The translations under genes and the position numbers were made by a program. Positions 45,463 to 54,708 of a DNA stretch of 64,000 bases are shown here, piece by piece. The DNA is from Roseateles_B flavus (GTDB lineage: Bacteria; Pseudomonadota; Gammaproteobacteria; Burkholderiales; Burkholderiaceae_C). Positions within the stretch are counted from its first letter, which is position 1. Each line of letters opens with the position of its first letter. Where the stretch lies: positions 248,001 through 312,000 of the forward strand of contig NZ_JBDPZC010000004.1 of NCBI RefSeq assembly GCF_039872765.1. The letters run 5' to 3'. The notes under the pieces are model-generated. The model had not been told where the DNA came from. It was given only the letters and a program-made list of their open reading frames with translations, and did no database searches.

Positions 45463-46875
45463 ATGAGACACGCCATCAAGCACATCCACTTCGTCGGCAT
45501 CGGTGGTGCCGGCATGAGCGGCATCGCCGAGATCCTGCACAACCTGGGCTACACCGTCTCGGGCTCGGACCAGGGCGAGAGCGCCACCACCCAGCGCCTG
45601 GCGCAGCTGGGTCTGCAGGTGCATATCGGCCATGCGGCCGCGCACATCGCCGGGGCGCAGGTGATCGTCACCTCCACCGCCGTGAAGGCCGACAACCCCG
45701 AGGTGCTGGCCGCCCGCGCCGCCCGCATCCCCGTGGTGCAGCGCGCCGTGATGCTGGCCGAGCTGATGCGCCTGAAGCAGGGCATCGCCATCGCCGGCAC
45801 GCATGGCAAGACCACCACCACTTCGCTGGTGACCTCGGTGCTGGCCGAGGCCGGCGTCGACCCCACCTTCGTGATCGGCGGCAAGCTGAACTCGGCCGGC
45901 GCCAACTCGGCGCTGGGGCAGGGCGACTACATCGTGGTCGAGGCCGACGAGTCCGATGCCTCCTTCCTGAACCTGCTGCCCGTGATGGCCGTCGTCACCA
46001 ACATCGACGCCGACCACATGGACACCTACGGCCATGACTTCGCGCGGCTGAAGCAGGCCTTCGTGGACTTCCTGCACAAGATGCCCTTCTACGGCGCGGC
46101 CATCCTGTGCGGCGACGACGAGGGCGTGCGCTCCATCATGCCCCTGGTGTCCCGCCCCATCATCAGCTACGGCCTGGGCGAGCACAACGCGGTGCGCGCG
46201 GTGGATGTGCAGGCCCTGGCCGGTGGCCAGATGCGCTTCACGGTGCAGCGCCGCTTCGACGGCACCCCGCTGGCGGACCTGGACATCACCCTGAACCTGG
46301 CGGGTCAGCACAATGTGCTCAACGCGCTTGCGGCCATCGCCGTGGCCACCGAGCTGGAGCTGCCGGACGCGCCCATCGTGGCGGCGCTGGCCAAGTTCGG
46401 CGGCGTGGGCCGCCGCTTCCAGCGCTACGGCGAGCTGCCTGCCGGTGACGGCGGCCGCTTCACATTGATCGACGACTACGGCCACCACCCCGTGGAGATG
46501 GCCGCCGTGCTGTCCGCCGCGCGCGGCGCCTTCCCCGGCCGCCGCCTGCTGCTGGCCTTCCAGCCGCACCGCTACACCCGCACCCGCGACTGCTTCGCCG
46601 ACTTCGTCCGCGTGATCGCCGCGGCCGATGCCGTGCTGCTGACCGAGGTCTATGCCGCCGGCGAGGCCCCCATCGCCGGTGCCGACGGCGAAGCCCTGGC
46701 CGCCGCGCTGGAGGCCGCGGGCGGCACGCCGGTCTTCGTGCCGGACGTGGCCCTGCTGCCCGCCACCATCGCCAGCGAGAGCTGCGACGGCGACGTGGTG
46801 ATCGTGATGGGCGCAGGCTCCATCGGCGCTGTGCCGGCGCGCACCGTTGAACTGCTGAAGGAGGCCGCCGAATGA
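45463..46875 (+). CDS. murC: UDP-MurNAc:L-alanine ligase
   Basis: 470-residue ligase for the first peptide-stem residue. Motifs: HFVGIGGAGMSGIAEIL, IAGTHGKTTTTSLV (ATP loop), EADESDASFL, NIDADHMDTYG and the C-terminal DDYGHHPVEM and FQPHRYTRT. Starts 7 bases after murG and overlaps ddl by 4. Confidence 0.97.
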   Translation: MRHAIKHIHFVGIGGAGMSGIAEILHNLGYTVSGSDQGESATTQRLAQLGLQVHIGHAAAHIAGAQVIVTSTAVKADNPEVLAARAARIPVVQRAVMLAELMRLKQGIAIAGTHGKTTTTSLVTSVLAEAGVDPTFVIGGKLNSAGANSALGQGDYIVVEADESDASFLNLLPVMAVVTNIDADHMDTYGHDFARLKQAFVDFLHKMPFYGAAILCGDDEGVRSIMPLVSRPIISYGLGEHNAVRAVDVQALAGGQMRFTVQRRFDGTPLADLDITLNLAGQHNVLNALAAIAVATELELPDAPIVAALAKFGGVGRRFQRYGELPAGDGGRFTLIDDYGHHPVEMAAVLSAARGAFPGRRLLLAFQPHRYTRTRDCFADFVRVIAAADAVLLTEVYAAGEAPIAGADGEALAAALEAAGGTPVFVPDVALLPATIASESCDGDVVIVMGAGSIGAVPARTVELLKEAAE

Positions 46876-47855
46876 GCCTGGACCTGAACATCGATCCCAA
46901 GGCCCTGGGCAAGGTGGCCGTGCTCTTCGGTGGGCACAGTGCCGAGCGGCCGGTCTCGCTGATGAGCGGCAATGGCGTGCTGGAGGCCCTGAAGTCCGCG
47001 GGCGTCGACGCCCATGCCTTCGACCCCGCCGAGCGCCCGCTGCAGGCCCTCAAGGACGAGCGCTTCGAGCGCGCCTTCATCGCCCTGCATGGCCGCGGCG
47101 GCGAGGACGGCTCGCTGCAGGGCGCCCTCGAATGGCTGGGCATCCCCTACACCGGCTCGGGCGTGACCGCCTCCGGCGTGGCCATGGACAAGACCATGAC
47201 CAAGCGCGTCTGGGCCGCCGAAGGCCTGACCACGCCGAAGTACCTGGCCCTGAGCCGCGAGGAACTGACCCGCGAGCGCATCCGCAGCATCCCCGACGAG
47301 CTGGGCCTGCCCGTGGTGGTCAAGCCGCCGCACGAGGGCAGCAGCATCGGCATCACCAAGGCCGTGGGCTACTCGGTGATGCAGGAGGCCGTCGAGCTGG
47401 CCCTGGGCTTTGACGACGAGCTGCTGTTCGAGGAATGCATCGAAGGGCCCGAGCTGACCTGCGCTGTGCTGGGGCAGGGCGCCGATGCGGTGGCGCTGCC
47501 CGTCGTCGAGATCCGCGCCGCGGGTGGCGACTACAACTTCGAGAACAAGTACGTCTCCGACACCACCCAGTACTGCTTCGGCACCCTGGCGCCCGCGCTG
47601 GAGGCCGAGATCCAGCAGATGGTGCTCAAGGCCTACCGCCTGCTGGGCTGCCGCGGCTGGGGCCGTGCCGACCTGATGCTGCGCAAGTCCGACATGAAGC
47701 CCTTCCTGCTGGAGATGAACACCAGCCCGGGCATGACTTCACATTCGCTGGTGCCCAAGGCCGCGAAGGCCGTGGGCATCGAGTATCCGCAGCTGTGCCT
47801 GTGGCTGCTGGCGCAGGCCCGGACCGACCGCAAGCTGCCTGCCGGCAAGACCTGA
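46872..47855 (+). CDS. ddl: D-alanine:D-alanine ligase
   Basis: 327-residue ATP-grasp ligase making D-Ala-D-Ala for MurF. Motifs: VLFGGHSAERPVSLMSG, ALHGRGGEDGSLQG, VVKPPHEGSSIGI and LLEMNTSPGMTSHSL near the C-terminus. Overlaps murC by 4 bases. Its last codons and stop (AGKT-stop) lie inside a copy of the dispersed 14-bp motif. Confidence 0.97.
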   Translation: MSLDLNIDPKALGKVAVLFGGHSAERPVSLMSGNGVLEALKSAGVDAHAFDPAERPLQALKDERFERAFIALHGRGGEDGSLQGALEWLGIPYTGSGVTASGVAMDKTMTKRVWAAEGLTTPKYLALSREELTRERIRSIPDELGLPVVVKPPHEGSSIGITKAVGYSVMQEAVELALGFDDELLFEECIEGPELTCAVLGQGADAVALPVVEIRAAGGDYNFENKYVSDTTQYCFGTLAPALEAEIQQMVLKAYRLLGCRGWGRADLMLRKSDMKPFLLEMNTSPGMTSHSLVPKAAKAVGIEYPQLCLWLLAQARTDRKLPAGKT

Positions 47856-47859
47856 CCCC
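47845..47859 (-). repeat. Dispersed 14-bp motif, exact copy (minus orientation)
   Basis: GCAAGACCTGACCCC spanning the ddl stop codon. Confidence 0.7.
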
Positions 47860-47882
47860 CAGATCCGACCGCCCGACACGCC

Positions 47883-48716
47883 ATGCGTTCGACCACCCTC
47901 AACACCCCGCTGCCGCCGGACATCCGCCTGATGAACGGCGTGTCGGCGCTGCTGGTGCTGGGCGTGCTGTTGGCGGCCGTCAGCCTGGGCCTGCAGTGGC
48001 TGGTGCGCCAGCCGGTCTTCGCCATCCGCGCCATCACCGTGGAGGGCGACGTCAACCGCAACAGCGCCGCCTCGCTGCGCGCGAATGCGCTGCCGCGCAT
48101 GAGCGGCAGCTTCCTCAGCATGAATCTGCAGCAGACCCGTGCCGCCTTCGAGGCCGTGCCCTGGGTGCGCCATGCCACGGTGCAGCGCCTGTGGCCGGCC
48201 CGCCTGCAGGTCACGCTGGAGGAGCACCAGCCCGCCGCCTACTGGGAGACCAAGCCCGAGGGCGCCGATGCCGAGAGCGACGCCACCGTGGAGCGCCTGC
48301 TGGTCAACGACCACGGCGAGGTCTTCCAGGCCAATCTGGGCGATGTGGAGGACGAAGACCTGCCGCTGCTCTCGGGCCCGGAGAAGAGCTCGGCCCACAT
48401 GCTCAAGCTGTGGCAGCAGCTGCAGGCGCAGACCGCGCGCCTGGAGGACAGCATCAGCCGCCTGGACCTCTCCGGCCGCGGCTCCTGGCGCGCCACGCTG
48501 GAGAAGGGCACGGTCATCGAGCTGGGCCGCGGCACCGACGCCGAGGTGCTGGCCCGCTACACGCAGTACGTGAGCAGCATCACGCAGGTCAGCGCCCGTT
48601 TCCATACCGCCGTGCTCAGCGCGGACCTGCGCCATATCGATGGCTATGCGGTCCGGCTGCGCGGCATCTCGACATCCACGACGACGCCGGGCAAGCCCGG
48701 CGCCAAGAAGAATTGA
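47883..48716 (+). CDS. ftsQ: Cell division protein FtsQ
   Basis: 277-residue bitopic protein of the FtsQLB complex. One membrane helix (about 20-40: GVSALLVLGVLLAAVSLGL), then a POTRA domain (VFAIRAITVEGDVNRNSAASLRA) and a beta domain with VPWVRHATVQRLWPARLQVTLEEHQPAAYW, the usual FtsQ signature region. Lies between ddl and ftsA as in most proteobacteria. Confidence 0.95.
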   Translation: MRSTTLNTPLPPDIRLMNGVSALLVLGVLLAAVSLGLQWLVRQPVFAIRAITVEGDVNRNSAASLRANALPRMSGSFLSMNLQQTRAAFEAVPWVRHATVQRLWPARLQVTLEEHQPAAYWETKPEGADAESDATVERLLVNDHGEVFQANLGDVEDEDLPLLSGPEKSSAHMLKLWQQLQAQTARLEDSISRLDLSGRGSWRATLEKGTVIELGRGTDAEVLARYTQYVSSITQVSARFHTAVLSADLRHIDGYAVRLRGISTSTTTPGKPGAKKN

Positions 48717-48728
48717 CGAAGGACTGAC

Positions 48729-49958
48729 ATGGCCAAGGAATACAAGGATCTGGTCGTCGGCTTGGACATCGGCACCGCCAAGATCATGGCCGTCGTGGCC
48801 GAGGTCATGGGCAATGGCGAGCTGCGCATCGCGGGGCTGGGTGTGGCGCCCTCGCACGGGCTCAAGCGCGGCGTGGTCGTGAACATCGACGCCACCGTGC
48901 AGTCCATCCAGCAGGCGCTGAAAGAGGCCGAGATGATGGCGGACTGCAAGATCAGCCGCGTCTTCACCGGCATCACCGGCAGCCACATCCGCGGCCAGAA
49001 CTCCACCGGCATGGTCATCGTGCGGGACAAGGAGGTGACGCCGGTGGACGTGGCCCGCGTGGTCGAGACGGCCAAGGCCATCAACATTCCCAACGACCAG
49101 CGCCTGCTGCTGGTCGAGCCGCAGGAATTCGTGATCGACGGTCACGAGGTCAAGGAGCCCATCGGCATGAGCGGCGGGCGCCTGGAGGTCAAGGTCCACA
49201 TCGTGACTGGCGCTCAAAGTGCCGCCGAGAACATCGTCAAGTGCGTGCGCCGCTGCGGCCTGGAGGTGGACCAGCTGGTGCTCAATCCCAGCGCCTCCAG
49301 CCTGGCCGCCCTGACCTCGGACGAGCGCGACCTGGGCGTGGCCCTGGTGGATATCGGCGCCGGCACGACGGACGTCGCCATCTTCACCGGGGGCTCCATC
49401 CGCCATACCGCCGTGATTCCCATCGCCGGGGATTTGATCACCAGCGATATTGCGATGGCCCTGCGCACCCCGACCAAGGATGCCGAGGAAATCAAGGTCG
49501 AGCACGGCGTGGCCAAGCAATTGCTGGCCGACCCGTCCGACCAGGTCGAGGTGCCGGGTTTGGGCGATCGGGCGCCCCGGATGCTTTCAAAACAAGCACT
49601 TGCGGGCGTCATTGAACCCCGTGTCGAGGAAATCTTCTCCCTGGTCCAGCAGGTCATCCGGGAATCCGGGTATGAGGAGCTGCTGTCCTCGGGGATTGTG
49701 CTGACCGGCGGCTCGGCGGTCATGCCGGGTATGGTCGAACTGGCCGAGGACATTTTCCTCAAACCCGTGCGGCGCGGAAATCCGACCTATAGCGGCGCCC
49801 TGTTCGACATGGTGGCCAACCCGCGCTCCGCCACGGTGATGGGCCTGCTGGAGGAGGCGCGGCTGTCGCGCACCCGCGGCCTGAAGGCGGCACAGCAGGC
49901 GGGCTCGGTGAAAACCCTGTTCGGCCGTGCCAAGGACTGGTTTCTGGGGAATTTCTGA
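48729..49958 (+). CDS. ftsA: Cell division protein FtsA
   Basis: 409-residue actin-like protein that anchors FtsZ to the membrane. Nucleotide motifs: VGLDIGTAKI, VDIGAGTTDVAIF and VLTGGSAVMPG, with domain 1C around 85-165. The C-terminal amphipathic helix is FGRAKDWFLGNF, the membrane-targeting sequence. From about 49405 to 49790 codon use departs strongly from the flanks while the protein stays conserved. Confidence 0.96.
   Translation: MAKEYKDLVVGLDIGTAKIMAVVAEVMGNGELRIAGLGVAPSHGLKRGVVVNIDATVQSIQQALKEAEMMADCKISRVFTGITGSHIRGQNSTGMVIVRDKEVTPVDVARVVETAKAINIPNDQRLLLVEPQEFVIDGHEVKEPIGMSGGRLEVKVHIVTGAQSAAENIVKCVRRCGLEVDQLVLNPSASSLAALTSDERDLGVALVDIGAGTTDVAIFTGGSIRHTAVIPIAGDLITSDIAMALRTPTKDAEEIKVEHGVAKQLLADPSDQVEVPGLGDRAPRMLSKQALAGVIEPRVEEIFSLVQQVIRESGYEELLSSGIVLTGGSAVMPGMVELAEDIFLKPVRRGNPTYSGALFDMVANPRSATVMGLLEEARLSRTRGLKAAQQAGSVKTLFGRAKDWFLGNF
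49405..49790 (+). other. Patch of atypical codon usage in ftsA
   Basis: Codons such as TTG, ATT, GGG, CGG, AAA, TCA, CAA, CCC and GTC replace the near-uniform CTG, ATC, GGC, CGC, AAG, CAG and GTG of the flanks. The boundary with the normal style is sharp at both ends. Seen by reading only. Confidence 0.55.
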
Positions 49959-50168
49959 GACCCACCGGCCAAAGGGTATGGACCGGTTTGGGCGGATTTG
50001 ATGAGGACGTGTTGGTGAATATGGGACCGGGATGAGCCCGCAAGGGTCCTGGAATGTGGTGTAAAGGGATACAAACCCCCAAAAAACAAGGGGGGTACCC
50101 ATAAAAAAGGGTAGATCCCTCTCGTTTTTTTCTGCTGGCAACTGCACAATTGCTGAAGGAGGTATGTT
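49959..50168 (+). promoter_or_regulatory. AT-rich ftsA-ftsZ spacer with alternative hairpins
   Basis: This 210-base spacer is far more AT-rich than its surroundings. ACCCCC (50075) can pair with GGGGGT (50091), TACCC (50096) with GGGTA (50109), and AGGG (50108) with CCCT (50117). Seven T follow at 50125-50131. The pairings overlap and exclude one another, as in attenuators. A strong ribosome site AAGGAGG lies at 50156-50162. The spacer probably also holds an ftsZ promoter. Confidence 0.45.
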
Positions 50169-51401
50169 ATGGCGATCGAGATGATCGAAGAGTTTGATCA
50201 GGGCACCCAAATCAAGGTGATTGGTGTCGGTGGCGGCGGCGGCAACGCGGTCGATCACATGATTGATCAGGGCGTGCAAGGCGTGGAATTCATTTGCGCC
50301 AATACCGATGCACAGGCACTGAACCGCTCCAAGGCCGACCAGCTGCTGCAGCTGGGCACCACGGGCTTGGGCGCAGGCGCCAAGCCCGAAGCCGGCAAGG
50401 CTGCCGCGGAGGAGGCCGAGGCCCGTATCCGCGAGGCCATCACGGGCGCCAACATGCTCTTCATCACCGCCGGCATGGGCGGTGGTACCGGCACCGGCGC
50501 GGCCCCCGTGATCGCCCGCGTGGCCAAGGAGATGGGCATCCTGACGGTCGGTGTGGTGACCAAGCCCTTCGAGTTCGAAGGCTCGCGCCGCATCAAGGCC
50601 GCGGACAGCGGCCTGGCCGAACTGGAAGCCAACGTCGACTCCCTGATCGTCGTGCTCAACGAGAAGCTGCTGGATGTGCTGGGCGAGGACGTCACCCAGG
50701 ACCAGGCCTTCGCGCACGCCAATGACGTGCTGAAGAACGCCGTGGGCGGCATCTCGGACATCATCCACATCCCGGGCCTCGTGAACGTCGACTTCGAAGA
50801 CGTCAAGACCGTGATGAGCGAGCCCGGCAAGGCCATGATGGGCACGGCGCAAGCCACCGGCCCGGACCGCGCCGCCAAGGCCGCCGAAGCCGCCGTGGCC
50901 TGCCCGCTGCTGGAGGGCATCGACCTTTCCGGCGCGCGGGGCGTGCTGGTGCTGATCGCCGCGGGCAAGAGCAACTTCAAGCTCAGCGAATCGCGCAACG
51001 CGATGAACACCATCAAGCGTTATGCGGCCGAAGACGCACACATCATCTACGGCACCGCCTACGACGAGAGCCTGGGCGACGCCATGCGTGTCACCGTGAT
51101 CGCCACCGGCCTGTCGCGCCGTGCCGCCCAGCAGCAGCCGCTGCAGGTGGTGCAGCAGCAGACCCAGCTGCGCACCGGCACCGACAACATGCCCGTGCTG
51201 ACCAACCCCGTGATGATGGGCAATCCCGCCATGGGCGCCCCGGTGCCCACCGCGCAATCGGTGGCCCAGGACTTCGGCGGCATGAGCGTGCCCAGCGTCT
51301 GGCGTCACGGCCGCACCGCGGCCGCCAAGGTCGAGGCCCTGTCGTCCAACGGCATGGATGAGATCGAGATCCCGGCCTTCCTGCGCAAGCAGGCTGACTG
51401 A
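50169..51401 (+). CDS. ftsZ: Cell division GTPase FtsZ
   Basis: 410-residue tubulin-like GTPase that forms the Z ring. Motifs: IGVGGGGGNAVDHM, the GTP loop GMGGGTGTGAAPVIA, the T7 loop with NVDFEDVKTVM, a Gln/Pro-rich linker (about 320-385), and the C-terminal peptide DEIEIPAFLRKQAD that binds FtsA and ZipA. AAGGAGG lies 6 bases before the ATG, the strongest ribosome site in the cluster, as expected for a highly made protein. Confidence 0.98.
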   Translation: MAIEMIEEFDQGTQIKVIGVGGGGGNAVDHMIDQGVQGVEFICANTDAQALNRSKADQLLQLGTTGLGAGAKPEAGKAAAEEAEARIREAITGANMLFITAGMGGGTGTGAAPVIARVAKEMGILTVGVVTKPFEFEGSRRIKAADSGLAELEANVDSLIVVLNEKLLDVLGEDVTQDQAFAHANDVLKNAVGGISDIIHIPGLVNVDFEDVKTVMSEPGKAMMGTAQATGPDRAAKAAEAAVACPLLEGIDLSGARGVLVLIAAGKSNFKLSESRNAMNTIKRYAAEDAHIIYGTAYDESLGDAMRVTVIATGLSRRAAQQQPLQVVQQQTQLRTGTDNMPVLTNPVMMGNPAMGAPVPTAQSVAQDFGGMSVPSVWRHGRTAAAKVEALSSNGMDEIEIPAFLRKQAD

Positions 51402-51470
51402 GTCTCCCGCGGGCCCCTGAGGCCCGCCGCCCCCGGCGATCTGTGCCCCGCCGGTGGGCCCTGCTGACTT

Positions 51471-51517
51471 CACCCGTCGCGCCTTACCTCCTTCAGGCGC
51501 GCACGGGTGTTTTTGTT
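51471..51517 (+). terminator. Intrinsic terminator at the end of the dcw cluster
   Basis: CACCCGTCGCGCC pairs with GGCGCGCACGGGTG around a 12-base loop (one bulge), followed by TTTTTGTTT. It lies 70 bases after the ftsZ stop. Confidence 0.9.
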
Positions 51518-51656
51518 TGTAAATGTGCTGGGCCGCGCTTCGTATTTACGCGACGCTCCCCATGCTTGCACGGGGCCGCCTTCTTGGCAGTCCCGGTCGC
51601 ACGGCGCAGACTCCAGCCGCTTCGCGGCAAGCCTGCCGCCACACATTCAATAACTC

Positions 51657-53735
51657 ATGGCTGTTGTTGGGCGGCTTCGTCGGCCGGACACCCTCTTGCA
51701 TTTCTCATGGCGGTTCCTGGGGCTTGTGGCGCTGCTGCTGTGCGCCTGGGCCTGCCAGGCCCAGGTGCCGCCGCGCCTGCACCCCGAGCTGCCGGCCACG
51801 CGTGCGGGCGAGCAGGCCCGCACGGCCGAGCTGGCCGTCACCGCGCTGAGCCGCGAGGACCTGAAGGCCTGGTGGGCGGCACTGCGCCGCATCGACGGCA
51901 GCAATGCCGCGCTGCCCGCGGCCCTGCTGCCGCCCGAGGAGGCGCAGGCCTGGCGGCAGGTGGACCTGCCGGACATCCGCCAGCGCGCCATCAGCACCGA
52001 TTTCTCCGGCCCGGCCGAGTACCAGATGCGCTGGTACCGCTTCCGCTACCGCGCGCCGGATGACCGCTGGCCGACCAGCGTGGCGCTCTACAGCCCCAAG
52101 GTCGTGGGCATGGCCACCGCGGTGCTGGTGCGCACCGAGGCCGGCTGGCGCCCCATCTACGACAACCAGGCCGGCGCCCGCGAGCAGTGGGTGCGGCCCC
52201 TGTGGGCGCTGATTCCCGGTGCGCTGACGGCCCTGCACGAGGGGCAGGACATGGAGATCGTCCTGGCCGTGCCCGTGCACCGCAAGGGCTTCTACACCGT
52301 CACCACCGCCTGGCTGGGCGCGCGCGAGGACCTGGAGCCCATGGTCGAGCGCCGCTGGGCCCTGCAGATCGGCGTGCCACAGGCCACCGGCCTGACCCTG
52401 GTGGTGCTGGCCCTGTTCTCGATCACCCTGTGGTGGCGCCGCCGCCAGGAGCCCGCCTATCTGCTCTTCACCCTGGCCAGCCTGGCCTGGCTGGTGCGCA
52501 ATCTGCATTACCACCTGGACATGCCGCGCAGCCTCAATGCCCTGGACTGGTTCTGGTGGCTGACGCATGCCTCCATGTCCTGGGTGATGCTGCTGACCTT
52601 CATGTTCGCGCTGCGCTTCGTGCCCACGCGCTACCGGCGCTTCGAGCGTTTCGGCCTGGGCTTCGTTGTTGTCACGGGCCTGCTGACCCTGCCGACCTGG
52701 GGCCGCTTCTACGACACCGTGGTGGCCCAGCACCTGGCCAACGGCATCGTGGGCCTGCTGGGCACGGGCTTCATGCTGCGGGTGGCCTGGCAGGCGCGCA
52801 GCCGCGAGCTGTGGGCCATCGTCATCGCCCTGGTCATCGGCCTGGGGCTGGGGGTGCATGACCTGGGCCTGCTCGCCGGCTGGGGCTGGCCCGAGCACAT
52901 CTACCTGATGCCCTTCAGCACCCTGATCATCGTGGCCAGCTTCCTCTATGCGGTGCGCAGCCGCTACCTGGGCGCCCTGAACCAGGTCGAGCAGGCCAAC
53001 GAGCACCTGGCCCTGCGCCTGTCGGAGCAGAGCCGCCAGCTCTCGGCCCAGCACGAGCAGCTGCGCGAGGCCGAGCGCCAGCAGGCGCTGCTGCTGGAGC
53101 GCCAGCGCCTCATGCAGGACATGCACGACGGCCTGGGCTCCTCGCTGCTCTCGGCCATGGTGGCGGTGGAGCAGGGCCGCATGGAGCAGTCGGTGGTGGT
53201 GGAGGTGCTGCGCGAATGCGTGGACGACCTGCGCCTGGTGATCGACTCGCTCGAGCCCGTGGGCCACGACCTGGTCTCCCTGCTGGCCACCATGCGCTAC
53301 CGCCTGGCCAAGCGCCTGCAGGGCTCGGGCCTGGTGATGGAGTGGGACGTGCAGGACCTCCCGCCGCTGTCGTGGCTGGAACCGCCGGATGCGCTGCATG
53401 TGCTGCGCCTGCTGCAGGAGGCGCTCAACAACGTGCTCAAGCATGCCCGTGCCCAGCGGGTGCGCATCGCCACGCGGGACCTGGGCGACCGCATCGAGAT
53501 CCGCGTGGAGGACGACGGCCAGGGCTTCGACATGGCCTCGGCGCGCAAGGGCCGCGGCCTGCGCAACCAGGTCAAGCGGGTACAGCGCCTGGGCGGCACC
53601 CTGCATGTGGACAGCTCACCCGGCCTGGGCACGCGCCTGAGCCTGCGCCTGCCGGTGAGCAAGGTGGAGGATTGCTCAGGGGGCGGCGTTTCGGGGCTGC
53701 CCCCCAAGGCCCCGGACGGGCAGGGCGGCGCCTGA
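51657..53735 (+). CDS. 7TM sensor histidine kinase (HisKA_3/NarL type)
   Basis: 692 residues. A signal peptide or first helix (about 20-37) is followed by an extracytoplasmic domain to about residue 235, then seven hydrophobic segments (about 240-430), a coiled coil (about 440-485), and a HisKA_3-type transmitter. The phosphorylated His is His490 in QDMHDGLGS. The ATPase has EALNNVLKHA, EDDGQGF and GRGLRNQ. This layout fits 7TMR-DISM kinases. No response regulator gene is adjacent. It follows the ftsZ terminator and ends 17 bases before lpxC, so lpxC probably shares its transcript. Confidence 0.88.
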   Translation: MAVVGRLRRPDTLLHFSWRFLGLVALLLCAWACQAQVPPRLHPELPATRAGEQARTAELAVTALSREDLKAWWAALRRIDGSNAALPAALLPPEEAQAWRQVDLPDIRQRAISTDFSGPAEYQMRWYRFRYRAPDDRWPTSVALYSPKVVGMATAVLVRTEAGWRPIYDNQAGAREQWVRPLWALIPGALTALHEGQDMEIVLAVPVHRKGFYTVTTAWLGAREDLEPMVERRWALQIGVPQATGLTLVVLALFSITLWWRRRQEPAYLLFTLASLAWLVRNLHYHLDMPRSLNALDWFWWLTHASMSWVMLLTFMFALRFVPTRYRRFERFGLGFVVVTGLLTLPTWGRFYDTVVAQHLANGIVGLLGTGFMLRVAWQARSRELWAIVIALVIGLGLGVHDLGLLAGWGWPEHIYLMPFSTLIIVASFLYAVRSRYLGALNQVEQANEHLALRLSEQSRQLSAQHEQLREAERQQALLLERQRLMQDMHDGLGSSLLSAMVAVEQGRMEQSVVVEVLRECVDDLRLVIDSLEPVGHDLVSLLATMRYRLAKRLQGSGLVMEWDVQDLPPLSWLEPPDALHVLRLLQEALNNVLKHARAQRVRIATRDLGDRIEIRVEDDGQGFDMASARKGRGLRNQVKRVQRLGGTLHVDSSPGLGTRLSLRLPVSKVEDCSGGGVSGLPPKAPDGQGGA

Positions 53736-53752
53736 TCGCCGACAATGGGCGG

Positions 53753-54688
53753 ATGCTCAAGCAAAGAACCCTGAAGTCGCTGACCCGCGCCGTCGGCGTG
53801 GGCATCCACAGCGGCCAGAAGGTCGAGATGACCCTGCGGCCCGCCGCCCCGGACACCGGCATCGTCTTTCGCCGCATCGATCTCAACACGCCCGTGGACA
53901 TCCCCGTGCGCGCCAGCACCGTCTGCGACACCCGCATGGCCACCACCGTGAGCCCCGGCGGGGACCCGGGCGCGCCGCGCGTTCAGACCATCGAGCACCT
54001 GCTCTCCGCCTGCGCGGGCCTGGGCCTGGACAATCTCTACGTGGACATCAATGCCGACGAGGTCCCCATCCTCGACGGCTCCGCCGCCAGCTACGTCTTC
54101 CTGCTGCAGAGCGCCGGCATTCAGCTGCAGGACGCCCCCAAGCGCTTCCTGCGCGTGAAGAAGACCGTGGAGGTGCGCCAGGGCGAGGGCAAGCGCCTCA
54201 TGTGGGCCCGCCTGGAGCCCTTCCACGGCTACACGCTGTCCTTCCAGATCGAGTTCGACAATCCGGCGGTGGCCGCCACCGGCCAGCAGTTCACCTTCGA
54301 CATGGGCTCCGGCCAGTACAAGAAGCAGATCGCCCGTGCCCGCACCTTCGGCATGACCAAGGACATCGAGCTGATGCGCTCCCGCGGCCTGACCCTGGGC
54401 GGCGCCATGGACAACGCCATCGTGGTCGACGACTACCGCGTGCTCAATGCCGACGGCCTCCGCTACGACGACGAGTTCGTCAAGCACAAGATCCTCGACG
54501 CCATCGGCGACATGCACGTCGCCGGCCACCCGCTGCTGGGCGCCTACACCTCCTTCAAGGGCGGCCACGCCCTGAACAACCAGCTGCTGCGCGCCTTGCT
54601 GGCCGACGAGGCCAACTACGAGATCGTCAGCTTCGAAGACGAGCGCGAGGCGCCGCAGGGTTTTGCGGCGCTGGCGCCGGCCTGGTGA
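53753..54688 (+). CDS. lpxC: UDP-3-O-acyl-GlcNAc deacetylase
   Basis: 311-residue zinc amidase for the committed step of lipid A synthesis. Zinc and catalytic motifs: QTIEHLLSA (His), DEVPILDGSA, HKILDAIGDM (His and Asp) and FKGGHALNN (His). The ATG at 53753 matches the family start (MLKQRTLK). In related genomes lpxC usually follows ftsZ; here a sensor kinase lies between them. Confidence 0.97.
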   Translation: MLKQRTLKSLTRAVGVGIHSGQKVEMTLRPAAPDTGIVFRRIDLNTPVDIPVRASTVCDTRMATTVSPGGDPGAPRVQTIEHLLSACAGLGLDNLYVDINADEVPILDGSAASYVFLLQSAGIQLQDAPKRFLRVKKTVEVRQGEGKRLMWARLEPFHGYTLSFQIEFDNPAVAATGQQFTFDMGSGQYKKQIARARTFGMTKDIELMRSRGLTLGGAMDNAIVVDDYRVLNADGLRYDDEFVKHKILDAIGDMHVAGHPLLGAYTSFKGGHALNNQLLRALLADEANYEIVSFEDEREAPQGFAALAPAW

Positions 54689-54708
54689 GCTGAGGAAGGA
54701 TCGCCGCC

